DNA of 24,058 bases from Candidatus Scybalocola fimicaballi (GTDB lineage Bacteria > Bacteroidota > Bacteroidia > Bacteroidales > Paludibacteraceae), in NCBI GenBank assembly GCA_002317115.1, contig DCIP01000126.1:1-24058 (forward strand), read 5' to 3'. Numbering within the stretch: the stretch's first letter is position 1; the number at the start of each line of letters is the position of its first letter. A model generated the notes under the pieces. It was not told the origin of the DNA, made no database searches, and saw nothing but the letters and a program-made list of their open reading frames with translations. Shown here in pieces: positions 14,222-23,068 of this stretch. The position numbers and the translations under genes were made by a program.

Positions 14222-14800
14222 ATGAAAAAGACTTTTTTCTATGCATTGGGAATGGCAGCTATGCTATGTGGCTGTGGTTCTGATTCAGTTGTTGTTGATG
14301 GAAATCTCATGACCTCAACTGGTTTTGTTGGTGGATTGGGAAATGTGACAACAACTACATCATATTATGATTTTAAGGAAGAGGATCCACAGTGCACAAT
14401 TACAGGTTTCTCTCAGATTGAGGACTTTGGAAGATGGTCGAGTGAGGATTCTTGTATGGTTGTATTTGATAAGATTGTGCCTAATTCAGAGTTGACTGCC
14501 AAACTCAATGTTACTATGACTTGTCCATCAGGAGAACCAGTCAAGTATAATGTATATGCGAACGGAGCATATATTTGTTCAGGAGAGTCTTTTGCAGGAA
14601 ATATCTACGTCAATATCCCAGCAGAAAAGGTTGGCGACAATGATAATCTGACATTGAGTTTCAAGATCAAGAATCCTGTAAGACCAATAGATATTAATCC
14701 TAAAATCTATGATTCTCGTCTATTAGGATTTGCGGTTGCTGACATCACTCTTTACGGATACTCTATGGATGAAGTAGAAGATGGAGAGGATGAGGATTAA
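14222..14800 (+). CDS. Lipoprotein with DUF7024-like beta domain, paralog A
   Basis: 192 residues. The signal ends MLCGC (Cys18 lipidated). After a short Ser/Thr/Gly-rich linker, residues about 48-181 form one domain: YYDFKEEDPQCTITGFS, GFSQIEDFGRWSSED (62-76), then a beta-rich part with VYANG and VNIPAEKVGDNDNLTLSF, ending RLLGFAVADITLYGYS (166-181). The order GFS-xE-xGRWS ... VP(A)xxxx..L.F ... P...DxRxLGFAV...I resembles, from memory, the soluble domain at the C-terminus of proteobacterial membrane sugar- or phosphoglycerol-transferases (DUF7024). Here it stands alone on a lipid anchor. An acidic tail (EDGEDED) follows. It is the tandem paralog of the next gene and probably cotranscribed with glnS. 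Function unknown; binding an envelope glycan is a guess. Confidence 0.75.
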   Translation: MKKTFFYALGMAAMLCGCGSDSVVVDGNLMTSTGFVGGLGNVTTTTSYYDFKEEDPQCTITGFSQIEDFGRWSSEDSCMVVFDKIVPNSELTAKLNVTMTCPSGEPVKYNVYANGAYICSGESFAGNIYVNIPAEKVGDNDNLTLSFKIKNPVRPIDINPKIYDSRLLGFAVADITLYGYSMDEVEDGEDED

Positions 14801-14817
14801 TTTGTAAATATAAATAG

Positions 14818-15357
14818 ATGAAACGTTTCTTGTATATATTTGGAATGGCAATGACTTTGTGCTGCTGTTCCTCAAAAGAAGATAAATCTCCAGCTGCGGA
14901 AGCGACAAAGAGTGATTCTGGTGTAAATCATTTGTATGCCTACTATGATTTGCGTAACGAAGATCCTGGATGTGAAGTTTCTGGTTTTTCCGGATGTGAG
15001 AGCTTTGGACGTTGGTCAGACGGAGATACTGCTATTGTAGATTTGATGGCAGCTCCTATGGCTGAGATCACAGCTAAATTATGTATTGATAGAGTGATCT
15101 GTCCAGACTCTGAGCCATTTGAGTTTGACGTAGAGGTAAATGGAGACCGCTTGTCTCATTACGCTGTTAACGGACATTCAACAGTGTATGTGAATGTTCC
15201 AAAGGAGAATCTTGGAGCCGACGGTTCTGCGCGTTTGGTTTTCATATTCAAAAATGCCGCAAAACCAGGCAAGTACAATCCAGAGAACCATGATGGAAGA
15301 AAATTGGGTTTTGCTGTAACGAATATTACTGTTTACGGATATAGCCCAAAGAAATAA
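14818..15357 (+). CDS. Lipoprotein with DUF7024-like beta domain, paralog B
   Basis: 179 residues, a diverged tandem duplicate of the preceding gene, starting 17 bases after it. The signal MKRFLYIFGMAMTLCCC has three adjacent Cys (15-17), so the lipidated residue is ambiguous; Cys17 fits best after LCC. The domain has the same landmarks at about the same spacing: YYDLRNEDPGCEVSGFS (43-58), GFSGCESFGRWSDGD (56-70), FDVEVNG, VYVNVPKENLGADGSARL, PGKYNPENHDGRKLGFAV and ITVYGYS near the end. Unlike paralog A it lacks the acidic C-terminal tail. The next gene, the antiporter, starts 19 bases later behind an AGGAAGG stretch. Domain call rests on motif memory; the paralogy is directly visible. Confidence 0.75.
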   Translation: MKRFLYIFGMAMTLCCCSSKEDKSPAAEATKSDSGVNHLYAYYDLRNEDPGCEVSGFSGCESFGRWSDGDTAIVDLMAAPMAEITAKLCIDRVICPDSEPFEFDVEVNGDRLSHYAVNGHSTVYVNVPKENLGADGSARLVFIFKNAAKPGKYNPENHDGRKLGFAVTNITVYGYSPKK

Positions 15358-15376
15358 TAATTAGGAAGGTAGAGCG

Positions 15377-17518
15377 ATGAATGCAATATTCAGTAACATA
15401 GGTATGAGTTTGCCGGTAACCAACCCGGTACTCATATTTTCGCTCGTACTTTTCGTGATTTTGCTTGCTCCGTTTGTATCGGAGAAACTAAAACTGCCGA
15501 ATATCATTGTGATGATTTTGGCAGGATTGATCTTGGGTGAGCATGGGATAGGAGTGTTGACTCGAGATGCCAGTTTTGAACTGTATGGCACCGTCGGAAT
15601 GGTGTATATCATGTTCTTGGCAGGTATAGAGATGGATGTGACTGACTTTAAGAAAAACCGTAAGGCTGGAGTTTTTTTTGGAGGCATAACATTTGTCTTG
15701 CCGATGTTGCTCGGAACATTGAGCAGTTATTTCTTGCTTCAATACCTTCCTCATCATGAATTGCCGCACGACGCCAATGTCGTCAGTGCATCTGAGATGA
15801 CGTCGCAATATTATTTGTTGGTGGCGTCACTTTTGCTTGCCAGTATGTACGCGTCGCATACGCTGATATCTTATCCGATAGTCAGCAAATACGGTGTCAA
15901 CAAGAACCGTAGTATCAGCATTACCATTGGAGGAACCATGATTGCCACCACATTGTCTTTGTTGGTGTTGGCGGTGATCGTAGGTATGGCGAAAGGCCAG
16001 ATAAACAGTTTCTTCTGGGTGCGTATGGGAATCGCTATCTGCATATTCCTGTTTATTATTGGATTCATTTTCCCTCGTCTTGCTAGTTTGTTCTTCAAAC
16101 GAGTAAGCGATAGCGTAGGTCAATACATCTTTGTGTTGGCTCTTGTTTTCTTGGGGGGCTACATTGCTCAGCTTGCCGGACTTGAGGCTATTATCGGTGC
16201 TTTCTTGGTAGGTATAGCGATCAGCTCACTTATTCCACGAATCTCACCTTTGATGAATCGTCTGGAGTTTGTGGGAAACGCCATCTTTATTCCTTTTTTC
16301 CTTATTGGAGTGGGAATGCTAATAGATGTGCGAGCAGTCTTTGCCGGACCTAACACCTTGATAGTTGCGGTGGTGATGTGTGTGATATCAAATTTGTCAA
16401 AGTATTTGGCAGCGGTGATCACACAACGTACTTTCAACTTGAAAAAGGTGGAGGGTAATCTAATCTTTGGATTAAGTACAGCCCAGGCAGCAGCCACGTT
16501 GGCAGCCGTAAAGATCGGTTATGATACTATTATTAAGTATGCTGACGACGGTTCGCTAATCAGAATCTTCAGTAGCGATATCCTTAATGGTACCGTCATC
16601 ATGATCCTTGTCACTTGCGTTGTATCGTCGACTGTGACTGAGCGAATGTCAAAGAAGATCTCTACAGAGTCGGAGACTATTGATGAGAAGATTGTGAAGG
16701 CACAACAGGCCGACAGAATCCTGGTGCCTCTTTACCATCCTGATAATTTGGCAAGACTGATGGAGCTTGCTGTCATCTTGAAGGCGAAAAAGTCGAAAGA
16801 ACCTCTTTACGCTCTTCACGTTGCCAACGATGCTCCAAACAACGGAATGGATCATGGCCGCAAACTGCTTGAGAGAGCGGCAAGAATCGCGTCGGCTACA
16901 GATAATTCCGTGAAGATGATCTCCAGATACGACGCCAATGTCGCGATGGGTATCATCCATACAATCAAAGAGAATAATATTACGGATATCGTACTTGGTC
17001 TTCACTATAAGAACACCTTTACGGATTCATTCTTCGGAGAGAAGACGGAGACATTGCTTCAACTGACCAATCAGATGGTGATGGTCATCAAGGCAGTGCA
17101 ACCATTGAATACTATACGTAGGGTGGTTGTGGCGGTTCCTCCGAAAGCAGAGTTTGAAATCGGATTCGTGAAGTGGTATGATAGAGTAAAGAATATGTGC
17201 AAGCAGATTGGAGCAACAGCCAAATTCTTTGCTTCTAAAGATACTCTTGCTCAAATAAAGGAACTCGCAAGCAGAAATAAGTTTGGAGTGCCTACACAAT
17301 ATGAGGTTCTCGACGACTGGGATGAATTCTTGATTCTCACTCGTGAGTTGCAGACGGACGACCTTTTGGTGATCGTATCGTCTAGAAAGAACAATGACTC
17401 CTACCTGCCTGCGTTTGAGAAGCTTCCGCAGCAGTTGGGTAAATACTTTGCAGACAATAGTTTTATCATACTTTATCCGGAGCAGTTCTCGTCGCCTGCG
17501 GATAAAGAAATATCTTAA
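15377..17518 (+). CDS. CPA2-type cation/proton antiporter with C-terminal USP-like region
   Basis: 713 residues. Residues about 15-425 are a Kef/NapA-like membrane domain of roughly 12-13 helices: KLPNIIVMILAGLILGEHGIG, LFLAGIEMD-type text (80-87), GLEAIIGAFLVGIAISSLIP, and IPFFLIGVGMLID. The C-terminal 270 residues are cytoplasmic and contain two universal-stress-protein-like halves, beginning DRILVPLYHPD and IRRVVVAVPPK, a common arrangement in Bacteroidota. The role should be exchange of Na+ or K+ for H+ across the inner membrane, with nucleotide-type regulation by the USP part. Odd point: the conserved Asp in the TM5 signature (usual GGT-I-TDTLALL) is Thr191 in GGTMIATTLSLL. It follows the twin lipoproteins by 19 bases and precedes the acyltransferase by 14. 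Confidence 0.9.
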   Translation: MNAIFSNIGMSLPVTNPVLIFSLVLFVILLAPFVSEKLKLPNIIVMILAGLILGEHGIGVLTRDASFELYGTVGMVYIMFLAGIEMDVTDFKKNRKAGVFFGGITFVLPMLLGTLSSYFLLQYLPHHELPHDANVVSASEMTSQYYLLVASLLLASMYASHTLISYPIVSKYGVNKNRSISITIGGTMIATTLSLLVLAVIVGMAKGQINSFFWVRMGIAICIFLFIIGFIFPRLASLFFKRVSDSVGQYIFVLALVFLGGYIAQLAGLEAIIGAFLVGIAISSLIPRISPLMNRLEFVGNAIFIPFFLIGVGMLIDVRAVFAGPNTLIVAVVMCVISNLSKYLAAVITQRTFNLKKVEGNLIFGLSTAQAAATLAAVKIGYDTIIKYADDGSLIRIFSSDILNGTVIMILVTCVVSSTVTERMSKKISTESETIDEKIVKAQQADRILVPLYHPDNLARLMELAVILKAKKSKEPLYALHVANDAPNNGMDHGRKLLERAARIASATDNSVKMISRYDANVAMGIIHTIKENNITDIVLGLHYKNTFTDSFFGEKTETLLQLTNQMVMVIKAVQPLNTIRRVVVAVPPKAEFEIGFVKWYDRVKNMCKQIGATAKFFASKDTLAQIKELASRNKFGVPTQYEVLDDWDEFLILTRELQTDDLLVIVSSRKNNDSYLPAFEKLPQQLGKYFADNSFIILYPEQFSSPADKEIS

Positions 17519-17532
17519 TTGAATAAGAGATT

Positions 17533-18876
17533 ATGGCAGAAATGTATAAGACTCCCTTTTTCTACAAATTGTTGAGAGTCTACAGTAACACAATATACAG
17601 CAGATGGTTTTCATCTACAGAGGTGAACAACGATAAGGTCATTCCTCTAAATGCGTCAGTGATCTTCGCACCTAACCATCAGAATGCGTTTATTGACGCT
17701 ATGGCTTTGCTATGGGCGTCGCCTTCTCCTATTATGTTTTTGGCCAAGGCAGCAATCTTTAAGAATCCGTTGGTGGCAAAGGGATTGAATTTCATTAAGA
17801 TCATGCCTGCCTACCGTATGCGAGACGGTTTCAGCAATTTGAAAAAGAATGAGGAGAGTTTTGAAGAGGCTGTTAAGGTGCTTGCTCACAACCAATATTT
17901 CTGCTTGATGCCAGAAGGTGGACAGGATGAGTTCCGCCGTCTACGTCCATTGGTGAAAGGTATGTTCCGTATTGCCTTTGCTGCTCAAAAACAAAAACCA
18001 GAAGGTGAGTCAGTACTTATCGTTCCTACTGGAATCGACTACGGACACTACGATCATAGCGGTTATCATTTGGTGCTCAACTTTGGCAAGCCAATCCGTA
18101 TCGCAGATTATTATGAGGATTTCCTTGCCAATGAGGCTGTGACTCAGAATAGAATCAAAGACGAGCTATACAACCGTATGAAGCCGTTGATGCATCACAT
18201 TGTCTCTAAAGATTATTACGACACTATCTACGCTTCATCTTACGCTTACGCACAAGAGATGCTTGAGTCGAAAGACTGGGACGATAACGAGACTAACCGT
18301 CTTGAGGTGCGTCAGAGAATCTCTACTCAGCTTGACGAGGCAGTAAACAATGAAAATCCACTAATGCCAGAGCTTAAGAAGGCTGTGGAGGATTGGTTAG
18401 GCGATAGCGACAAGGTTGAGCTATATGCGCGTGCTTTTGAGGAGCCTCATAAGGTTGATGCCAAGTTGATCACTTCAATTCTATATTTGATCGGTACATC
18501 TCCACTTGCTCTTTACGCATTCCTTTTCAATGGATTCCCTTACTTGTTGTTTAAGGGAGTGGCATACAAATTGGCCCACAAGACAGGTTTTGAGGCAAGT
18601 TTGCTTCTTGGATTTGTATATTTGATTCTACCATTCATTTATCTGCTATATATAATATTGTATGCTGTCAATATTCCTCAGTATTTTACGGATACAATGA
18701 TGTTTGTGGTGTTTACTGTATGCTGGTTGCTTTCTCTTCCTATTTCATTCAATTTCATGATGAGATACAAATGGAGATTCGAGTATGTGAAGTCGAGAAT
18801 CCAGACTATTGCTGGCAAGGGAAAGAACGCCAATAAGGTAGTTGAGATTTTAAGGAAAATTGTACCGTCTATTTAA
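17533..18876 (+). CDS. PlsC-like glycerophosphate/lysophosphatidate acyltransferase with membrane C-terminus
   Basis: 447 residues. The PlsC/LPLAT domain occupies about 35-225: [12 protein letters not shown] (46-57) gives catalytic His49 and Asp55 in the NHxNxxxD spacing used by the GPAT-like branch rather than HX4[19 protein letters not shown] (126-143) is the substrate-binding FPEG-type block, and IVPTGIDYG follows. A helical linker leads to three predicted membrane segments at about 310-410 and a basic tail. It likely acylates glycerol-3-phosphate or lysophosphatidate for phospholipid synthesis, or another membrane lipid such as an ornithine/glycine lipid; the exact acceptor cannot be told. 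ruvB begins two bases after its stop, so the two are translationally close. Confidence 0.88.
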   Translation: MAEMYKTPFFYKLLRVYSNTIYSRWFSSTEVNNDKVIPLNASVIFAPNHQNAFIDAMALLWASPSPIMFLAKAAIFKNPLVAKGLNFIKIMPAYRMRDGFSNLKKNEESFEEAVKVLAHNQYFCLMPEGGQDEFRRLRPLVKGMFRIAFAAQKQKPEGESVLIVPTGIDYGHYDHSGYHLVLNFGKPIRIADYYEDFLANEAVTQNRIKDELYNRMKPLMHHIVSKDYYDTIYASSYAYAQEMLESKDWDDNETNRLEVRQRISTQLDEAVNNENPLMPELKKAVEDWLGDSDKVELYARAFEEPHKVDAKLITSILYLIGTSPLALYAFLFNGFPYLLFKGVAYKLAHKTGFEASLLLGFVYLILPFIYLLYIILYAVNIPQYFTDTMMFVVFTVCWLLSLPISFNFMMRYKWRFEYVKSRIQTIAGKGKNANKVVEILRKIVPSI

Positions 18877-18878
18877 GT

Positions 18879-19907
18879 ATGGAAGATATCGAAGAACTTG
18901 ACATACACAATGCGGCAGAAGAGCGAGAGCAGGACTACGAAATAGCGCTACGCCCCCTTTCTTTCGACGATTTTACTGGTCAGCAGAAAATCCTTGAGAA
19001 TCTGAAGGTGTTTGTGGCTGCGGCTAAAATGCGTGGTGAACCTCTCGACCACACCTTGCTTTATGGCCCTCCAGGATTGGGTAAGACGACTCTTGCCAAC
19101 ATCCTTGCTAATGAGCTTGGAGTAGGGTTCAAACTTATCTCGGCTCCGGTGCTCGACAAACCACTTGATTTGGCTGGACTTTTGACTGGTTTGGAGCCAA
19201 ATCAGGTCCTTTTCATCGATGAAATCCATCGTTTGAAGCCAGTGATTGAGGAGTTCTTGTATTCCGCTATGGAAGACTTCCGTATTGATCTTATGATTGA
19301 CAAAGGACCGAATGCAAGAGCTTTACAAATACCGTTGAATCCATTTACTCTCGTCGGAGCCACAACACGTAGCGGATTGCTAACAAGTCCGTTGAGAGCT
19401 CGTTTTGGAATCAACTGCCATTTGGAATACTACGACAAGGATGTCTTGACCAAGATTATTTGCCGTTCAGCGTCGAAACTTTATACTCCTTGTGATGTTG
19501 AAGCTGCTGGTGAGATAGCAAGCCGAAGCCGTGGAACCCCTCGTATCGCTAATGCTATTTTGCGACGTGTGCGCGACTTTGCTCAGGTGAAGGGCAACGG
19601 CACTATCAACACTAAAATCGCAAGTGAGGCATTGAAGGCTTTGAATATAGATCAGTATGGTTTGGACGAGACAGATACTAAGATTTTAGCCGTATTGATC
19701 GACAAATTTAAGGGTGGACCTGTCGGACTTTCCACTATCGCCACAGCTATCGGAGAGGACGCCGGCACCGTCGAGGAGGTGTACGAACCATTCCTAATCA
19801 AAGAGGGATTCTTGAAGCGTACTCCACGTGGTAGAGAGGCGACAGAGTTGGCATACAGTCATCTTGGAAGAAAACGTGAGGGTGCCCAACTTACATTATT
19901 TGATTAA
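18879..19907 (+). CDS. ruvB: Holliday junction branch migration ATPase RuvB
   Basis: 342 residues, normal length. This hexameric AAA+ motor drives RuvA-bound Holliday junctions in recombination and repair. [12 protein letters not shown] (25-35) is the family opening; Walker A is GPPGLGKTT (63-71), Walker B LFIDEIHR (111-118), sensor 1 ATTRSG (161-166), arginine-finger region SPLRARFG (170-177) and sensor 2 [17 protein letters not shown]. The C-terminal winged helix ends with RTPRGREAT. ruvA and ruvC are not in the window, so the ruv genes are dispersed here. It sits two bases after the acyltransferase stop, an arrangement without known functional link. Confidence 0.98.
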   Translation: MEDIEELDIHNAAEEREQDYEIALRPLSFDDFTGQQKILENLKVFVAAAKMRGEPLDHTLLYGPPGLGKTTLANILANELGVGFKLISAPVLDKPLDLAGLLTGLEPNQVLFIDEIHRLKPVIEEFLYSAMEDFRIDLMIDKGPNARALQIPLNPFTLVGATTRSGLLTSPLRARFGINCHLEYYDKDVLTKIICRSASKLYTPCDVEAAGEIASRSRGTPRIANAILRRVRDFAQVKGNGTINTKIASEALKALNIDQYGLDETDTKILAVLIDKFKGGPVGLSTIATAIGEDAGTVEEVYEPFLIKEGFLKRTPRGREATELAYSHLGRKREGAQLTLFD

Positions 19908-19928
19908 TTTGATAAAACTTATTTTACA

Positions 19929-20837
19929 ATGATAAAACCGAATAGTAGAAAAAACTTTATTCGTGAGCGTTCGACTGAATTCACAGTTGCAGAACCTGCG
20001 AAATTGTTTGACTTTTTGCAGCAGAAGATTGGTTCAAGCCGCAATAATATTAAAGGCCTTTTGGCTAAGAGATTGGTATCAGTCGACGGTGCAGTTGAGA
20101 CGCGTTACGATTATGAGTTGAAGAAGAACCAGAAAGTAAGTGTCAGCTTCACTGGAAAGAAGAATACTTTTGCTCATCCAAAAATCTCTATCATATACGA
20201 AGATGATGCTTTCCTTGTTGTAGACAAGAAGGAGGGAATCCTTTCAGTGCCAGCACCCAACCATGCTGCTGAGGATACAGTATTGAAGGTGATGGTTGGC
20301 TACGTTAAGAAGCAGAACCGTCAGAATGCACTATATACTGTTCATAGAATCGACCGTGACACAAGCGGTGTGCTTATGTTCACTAAGACTCCAGAGGTGC
20401 AGCAGGCAGTAAAGGCTCACTGGCACGACGCCGACCATAGAAAAGTGTACTACGCTTTGGTGGAAGGAAATGTTGAGAAGGAAGAGGATACAGTGGAGAG
20501 CTGGCTAAAGGAAGATCCTAAGACATTCATCGTACACTCTTGCAATTATGATAATGGAGGAATGTACGCTGTCACTAAATATAAGGTGATTCAGCGAGGA
20601 AACGGACGTACACTTTTGAAGTGTGAGATTCCTACAGGTAGAAAGAATCAGATCCGTGTCCACATGCAGTCGATTGGCCATCCTATTGTCGGCGACGTGA
20701 AGTATGGAGCACCTATAACAAGTGTCAAGCGTCTTTGCCTTCACGCTACATACTTGGCAATCAAAAACCCGATGAATGGTAAGATTATTTCATTCGAATC
20801 GCCTGTTCCTCGAATTTTCTACACTGTAATGAAGTAA
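19929..20837 (+). CDS. RluA-family 23S rRNA/tRNA pseudouridine synthase
   Basis: 302 residues. The N-terminal S4-like RNA-binding domain (about 24-75) contains LFDFLQQKIGSSRNNIKGLL and VSVDG. The catalytic domain has IIYEDDAFLVVDKKEG (88-103), HRIDRDTSGVLMFTK (139-153) with catalytic Asp142, and PTGRKNQIRVHMQSIGHPI. It isomerises specific uridines to pseudouridine in rRNA, as in RluC/RluD; which site cannot be decided from sequence. It starts 21 bases after ruvB, and the next gene begins four bases after its stop. Confidence 0.93.
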   Translation: MIKPNSRKNFIRERSTEFTVAEPAKLFDFLQQKIGSSRNNIKGLLAKRLVSVDGAVETRYDYELKKNQKVSVSFTGKKNTFAHPKISIIYEDDAFLVVDKKEGILSVPAPNHAAEDTVLKVMVGYVKKQNRQNALYTVHRIDRDTSGVLMFTKTPEVQQAVKAHWHDADHRKVYYALVEGNVEKEEDTVESWLKEDPKTFIVHSCNYDNGGMYAVTKYKVIQRGNGRTLLKCEIPTGRKNQIRVHMQSIGHPIVGDVKYGAPITSVKRLCLHATYLAIKNPMNGKIISFESPVPRIFYTVMK

Positions 20838-20841
20838 GGAA

Positions 20842-21972
20842 ATGGAGGATATAAAAGGTTATTTTAGAAAACCAGAGGTTGAAGATCTTCCTCTTCATTA
20901 TATAGACGACGCAAGTGATCTTTCGTCGTTTATTTCTTCTCATTCTAGCGATTCCACCGATGATTTTGACGTCGCCATCATAGGAATCCCTTCGGCTTGG
21001 GGCTCACAGAAATATAATCCCTCTACAGCTGATGCTCCAGATGCTGTGAGAAAGTACCTCTATCGTTTGTGTGGAGATTTCCACAATGTAAAGATTGTTG
21101 ATTTTGGTAATATCAATGTCCAAAATGGTCAGTCACCTGCTACTCCGATTGCCGACGTCGTTTCAATACTTGTAGAGGCAGGAAAGAAAGTGGTGATCAT
21201 TGGTGGCGGAGATTCCTGCAATTTACCTATTGTGAAAGGAATGAGCCAATCCATCGGGAAAATCAACATGGTCAAGATTGATTCACTGCTTACATTAAGC
21301 GGAATGAATGAAATTGAGACGAGTGGGGGATTACTCTCGAATTTCGACGAGATTGAAAAGATAAAGCAGGTTGATTGTATAGATGTGTTGGGCTACCAGA
21401 CGTATCTCTGTTCAGATGATAGAATCGCCAGAGCCGACGACCAGAAAATTTGCTTCACACGTTTGGCTATGGTGCAGGACAATGTGCAAAATATTGAGCC
21501 GTTGCTTCGCGACAATGATTTCTTCTCTATTTCAGCCCGTGTAGTTCGCAACTCAGATATGCCCTCTTGCGTCGCCATGCCAAATGGACTATATGGCGAG
21601 GAGGCGTGCCATTTAGCAAAACTTGCCGGTTTGAGCGACAGATCGTCTGTGTTCTATATCTCCGATGTATACGCCCAAAATGAGACGTCACTTGCCCTTT
21701 CTGCTCAGATAGTTTGGCATTATCTGCATGGAATAGATCACCGTTACAACGATTATCCGACAAACGATATCAGGAACTATCGTAAATCCATACTTTTCGA
21801 TACACGCACCAATACCGAGGTTAAATTCTACAATAATCCGTTGAATGGAAGATGGTGGGTGGAGATACCTGGTCGTGACACCAGTCGAATAGTCTCATGT
21901 AAAGAGTCGGATTACGAAGCTATGGCAAAACGAGAAGTGCCGGAGATTTGGTTCAGACATTTTATGAGATAA
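20842..21972 (+). CDS. Arginase-fold protein lacking the metal ligands (probable pseudoenzyme)
   Basis: 376 residues with the ureohydrolase (arginase/agmatinase/formimidoylglutamase) layout: DVAIIGIPSAWG (43-54), STADAPDAVRKYLYRL, VVIIGGGDS (117-125), then VKIDSLLTL (144-152) and FFSISARVVRNSDMP (227-241). In active enzymes these three sites read GGGHD/E, DxHxD and SxDxDxxDP and bind two Mn2+; here nearly all ligands are gone. The C-terminal part (PNGLYGEEACHLAKLAGLSD, then NDYP and RWWVEIPG) matches a Bacteroidota-specific branch often annotated formimidoylglutamase, in which metal sites are already degraded. The likely role is non-catalytic, binding or scaffolding; hydrolase activity is doubtful. 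Four bases after the pseudouridine synthase, 33 before the membrane protein. Confidence 0.8.
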   Translation: MEDIKGYFRKPEVEDLPLHYIDDASDLSSFISSHSSDSTDDFDVAIIGIPSAWGSQKYNPSTADAPDAVRKYLYRLCGDFHNVKIVDFGNINVQNGQSPATPIADVVSILVEAGKKVVIIGGGDSCNLPIVKGMSQSIGKINMVKIDSLLTLSGMNEIETSGGLLSNFDEIEKIKQVDCIDVLGYQTYLCSDDRIARADDQKICFTRLAMVQDNVQNIEPLLRDNDFFSISARVVRNSDMPSCVAMPNGLYGEEACHLAKLAGLSDRSSVFYISDVYAQNETSLALSAQIVWHYLHGIDHRYNDYPTNDIRNYRKSILFDTRTNTEVKFYNNPLNGRWWVEIPGRDTSRIVSCKESDYEAMAKREVPEIWFRHFMR

Positions 21973-22005
21973 AATCTCCGATAAAAAGGATCAAAACATA
22001 ATGCT

Positions 22006-22962
22006 ATGTTGGAATTAGAAGGTGAATATCAGATACATTTGGATAACTTTGCTAAAAAGGGAAGAATACGGAATAATATTCTTGGTAGCATTATGTTGGT
22101 TGGTTCAATAATGGGAGCAATATACATAAAATGTTACCATGACCAGCAGGATGGTGCGGCTGTTATGTGGTTTGGTTTCTTTATTTGCCTTATAATTTTG
22201 TCAATAATAGCTATTTACAAATCCTATTTTCCTGATAAAGACAAACCTATACGCATAACCGTTGATGGAATTGTGGATCAGGACGGGAATTTGTATCCAT
22301 GGGATGAAATTGAACATACGTATCTTAAATATGAAGCAAAAGCATGGAAATTGTTGATTTATAATAAAGAATCGATTAATAAAGAGGATTATAAGGTCAT
22401 CCCTTTGGATAAGTATTACGTTTGCGAGAGAGAAGTTATTGATGCAATTGAGCACTTTAGTGTCCGAGATATTGGAGAATATGAAGATTATTTAAGAGAT
22501 GAGTTTATCCAACGTCAAATTAAGGAAGGCAAGTTGACTGATGTAGAGATTAGTAAAATGAGCGAAAAAATGACTCTCTATATACCATATTTCTTTGAGT
22601 TGAAAAAAGAGTTCGGTAAGTGGTGGACCTATTTATCTCCTATGTTTTTTATTGTATTGGCAATTTCTCTTTATTTGTTCAACACCAATTTTAAATTATT
22701 GGCATTATTGCAAATCTTTTTCATTTTTATGGGAGGCTTATTCATTGAAAATGTATTTCTTCGATTTATATGGTCTTATAAACTGGAAAAATTTAAAAAT
22801 AATAAAGAAATAAAAAAATTAACAGAAAACGAGTTGGATCAACTGCTGATTATTAGTAATTTAAAAATAAATAAATCAGATACTATAATTGTGTGCATTG
22901 TTTCGTTAATATGGCTTGTATTCTATGGTTATTTGTCATTGATTAAATTTGGTATATTATGA
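22006..22962 (+). CDS. Five-helix membrane protein with PH-like insert, paralog 1
   Basis: 318 residues, no recognised family. Predicted membrane segments lie at about 23-43, 52-71, 208-225, 230-254 and 292-315. Between helices 2 and 3 is a soluble part: KPIRITVDGIVDQDG (80-94) and YPWDEIEHTYLKYEAKAW (97-114), whose strand pattern resembles small bacterial PH-like domains, then a charged helical region (DIGEYEDY, LTDVEISKMSEKMTLY). A cytoplasmic tail holds LTENELDQL (272-280). It is a tandem paralog of the gene at 23069. The stop TGA overlaps the ATG of the micro-ORF at 22959. Base composition is clearly more AT-rich than the upstream genes. Function unknown. Confidence 0.75.
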   Translation: MLELEGEYQIHLDNFAKKGRIRNNILGSIMLVGSIMGAIYIKCYHDQQDGAAVMWFGFFICLIILSIIAIYKSYFPDKDKPIRITVDGIVDQDGNLYPWDEIEHTYLKYEAKAWKLLIYNKESINKEDYKVIPLDKYYVCEREVIDAIEHFSVRDIGEYEDYLRDEFIQRQIKEGKLTDVEISKMSEKMTLYIPYFFELKKEFGKWWTYLSPMFFIVLAISLYLFNTNFKLLALLQIFFIFMGGLFIENVFLRFIWSYKLEKFKNNKEIKKLTENELDQLLIISNLKINKSDTIIVCIVSLIWLVFYGYLSLIKFGIL

Positions 22963-23036
22963 AAATGTTCTTTTTTATATTGCAATTAGTATTGCTGTGT
23001 GCTATAGCTGTCGGTCTTGTATTTCTTGCAAGATAA
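22959..23036 (+). CDS. 25-residue hydrophobic micro-ORF, coupled by ATGA overlap
   Basis: The start ATG shares bases with the TGA stop of the preceding gene (ATGA at 22959-22962). The peptide begins MKMFFFILQLVLLCAIAVG and ends VFLAR: one membrane helix with Lys2 at the front and Arg25 at the end. Its position between two paralogous membrane genes suggests translational coupling and a small partner subunit. Chance occurrence is possible because the region is AT-rich and the ORF is short. Not matched to any known small protein. Confidence 0.45.
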   Translation: MKMFFFILQLVLLCAIAVGLVFLAR

Positions 23037-23068
23037 TTAAACGTGGGTAAATCAAAAATGCACAAATC

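Noticed and set aside
14795..14803. TTAATTTG before paralog B, and similarly near 19905, as promoters
   Set aside because: Second base of TAnnTTTG is wrong and gene spacing suggests cotranscription.
15488..16123. Minus-strand frames opposite the antiporter
   Set aside because: His/Gln-rich antisense of membrane-helix codons; the antiporter frame is unambiguous.
21966..21978. GAGAT-AAA-ATCTC hairpin over the arginase-like stop
   Set aside because: Only five AT-rich base pairs and no T-run; too weak for a terminator.
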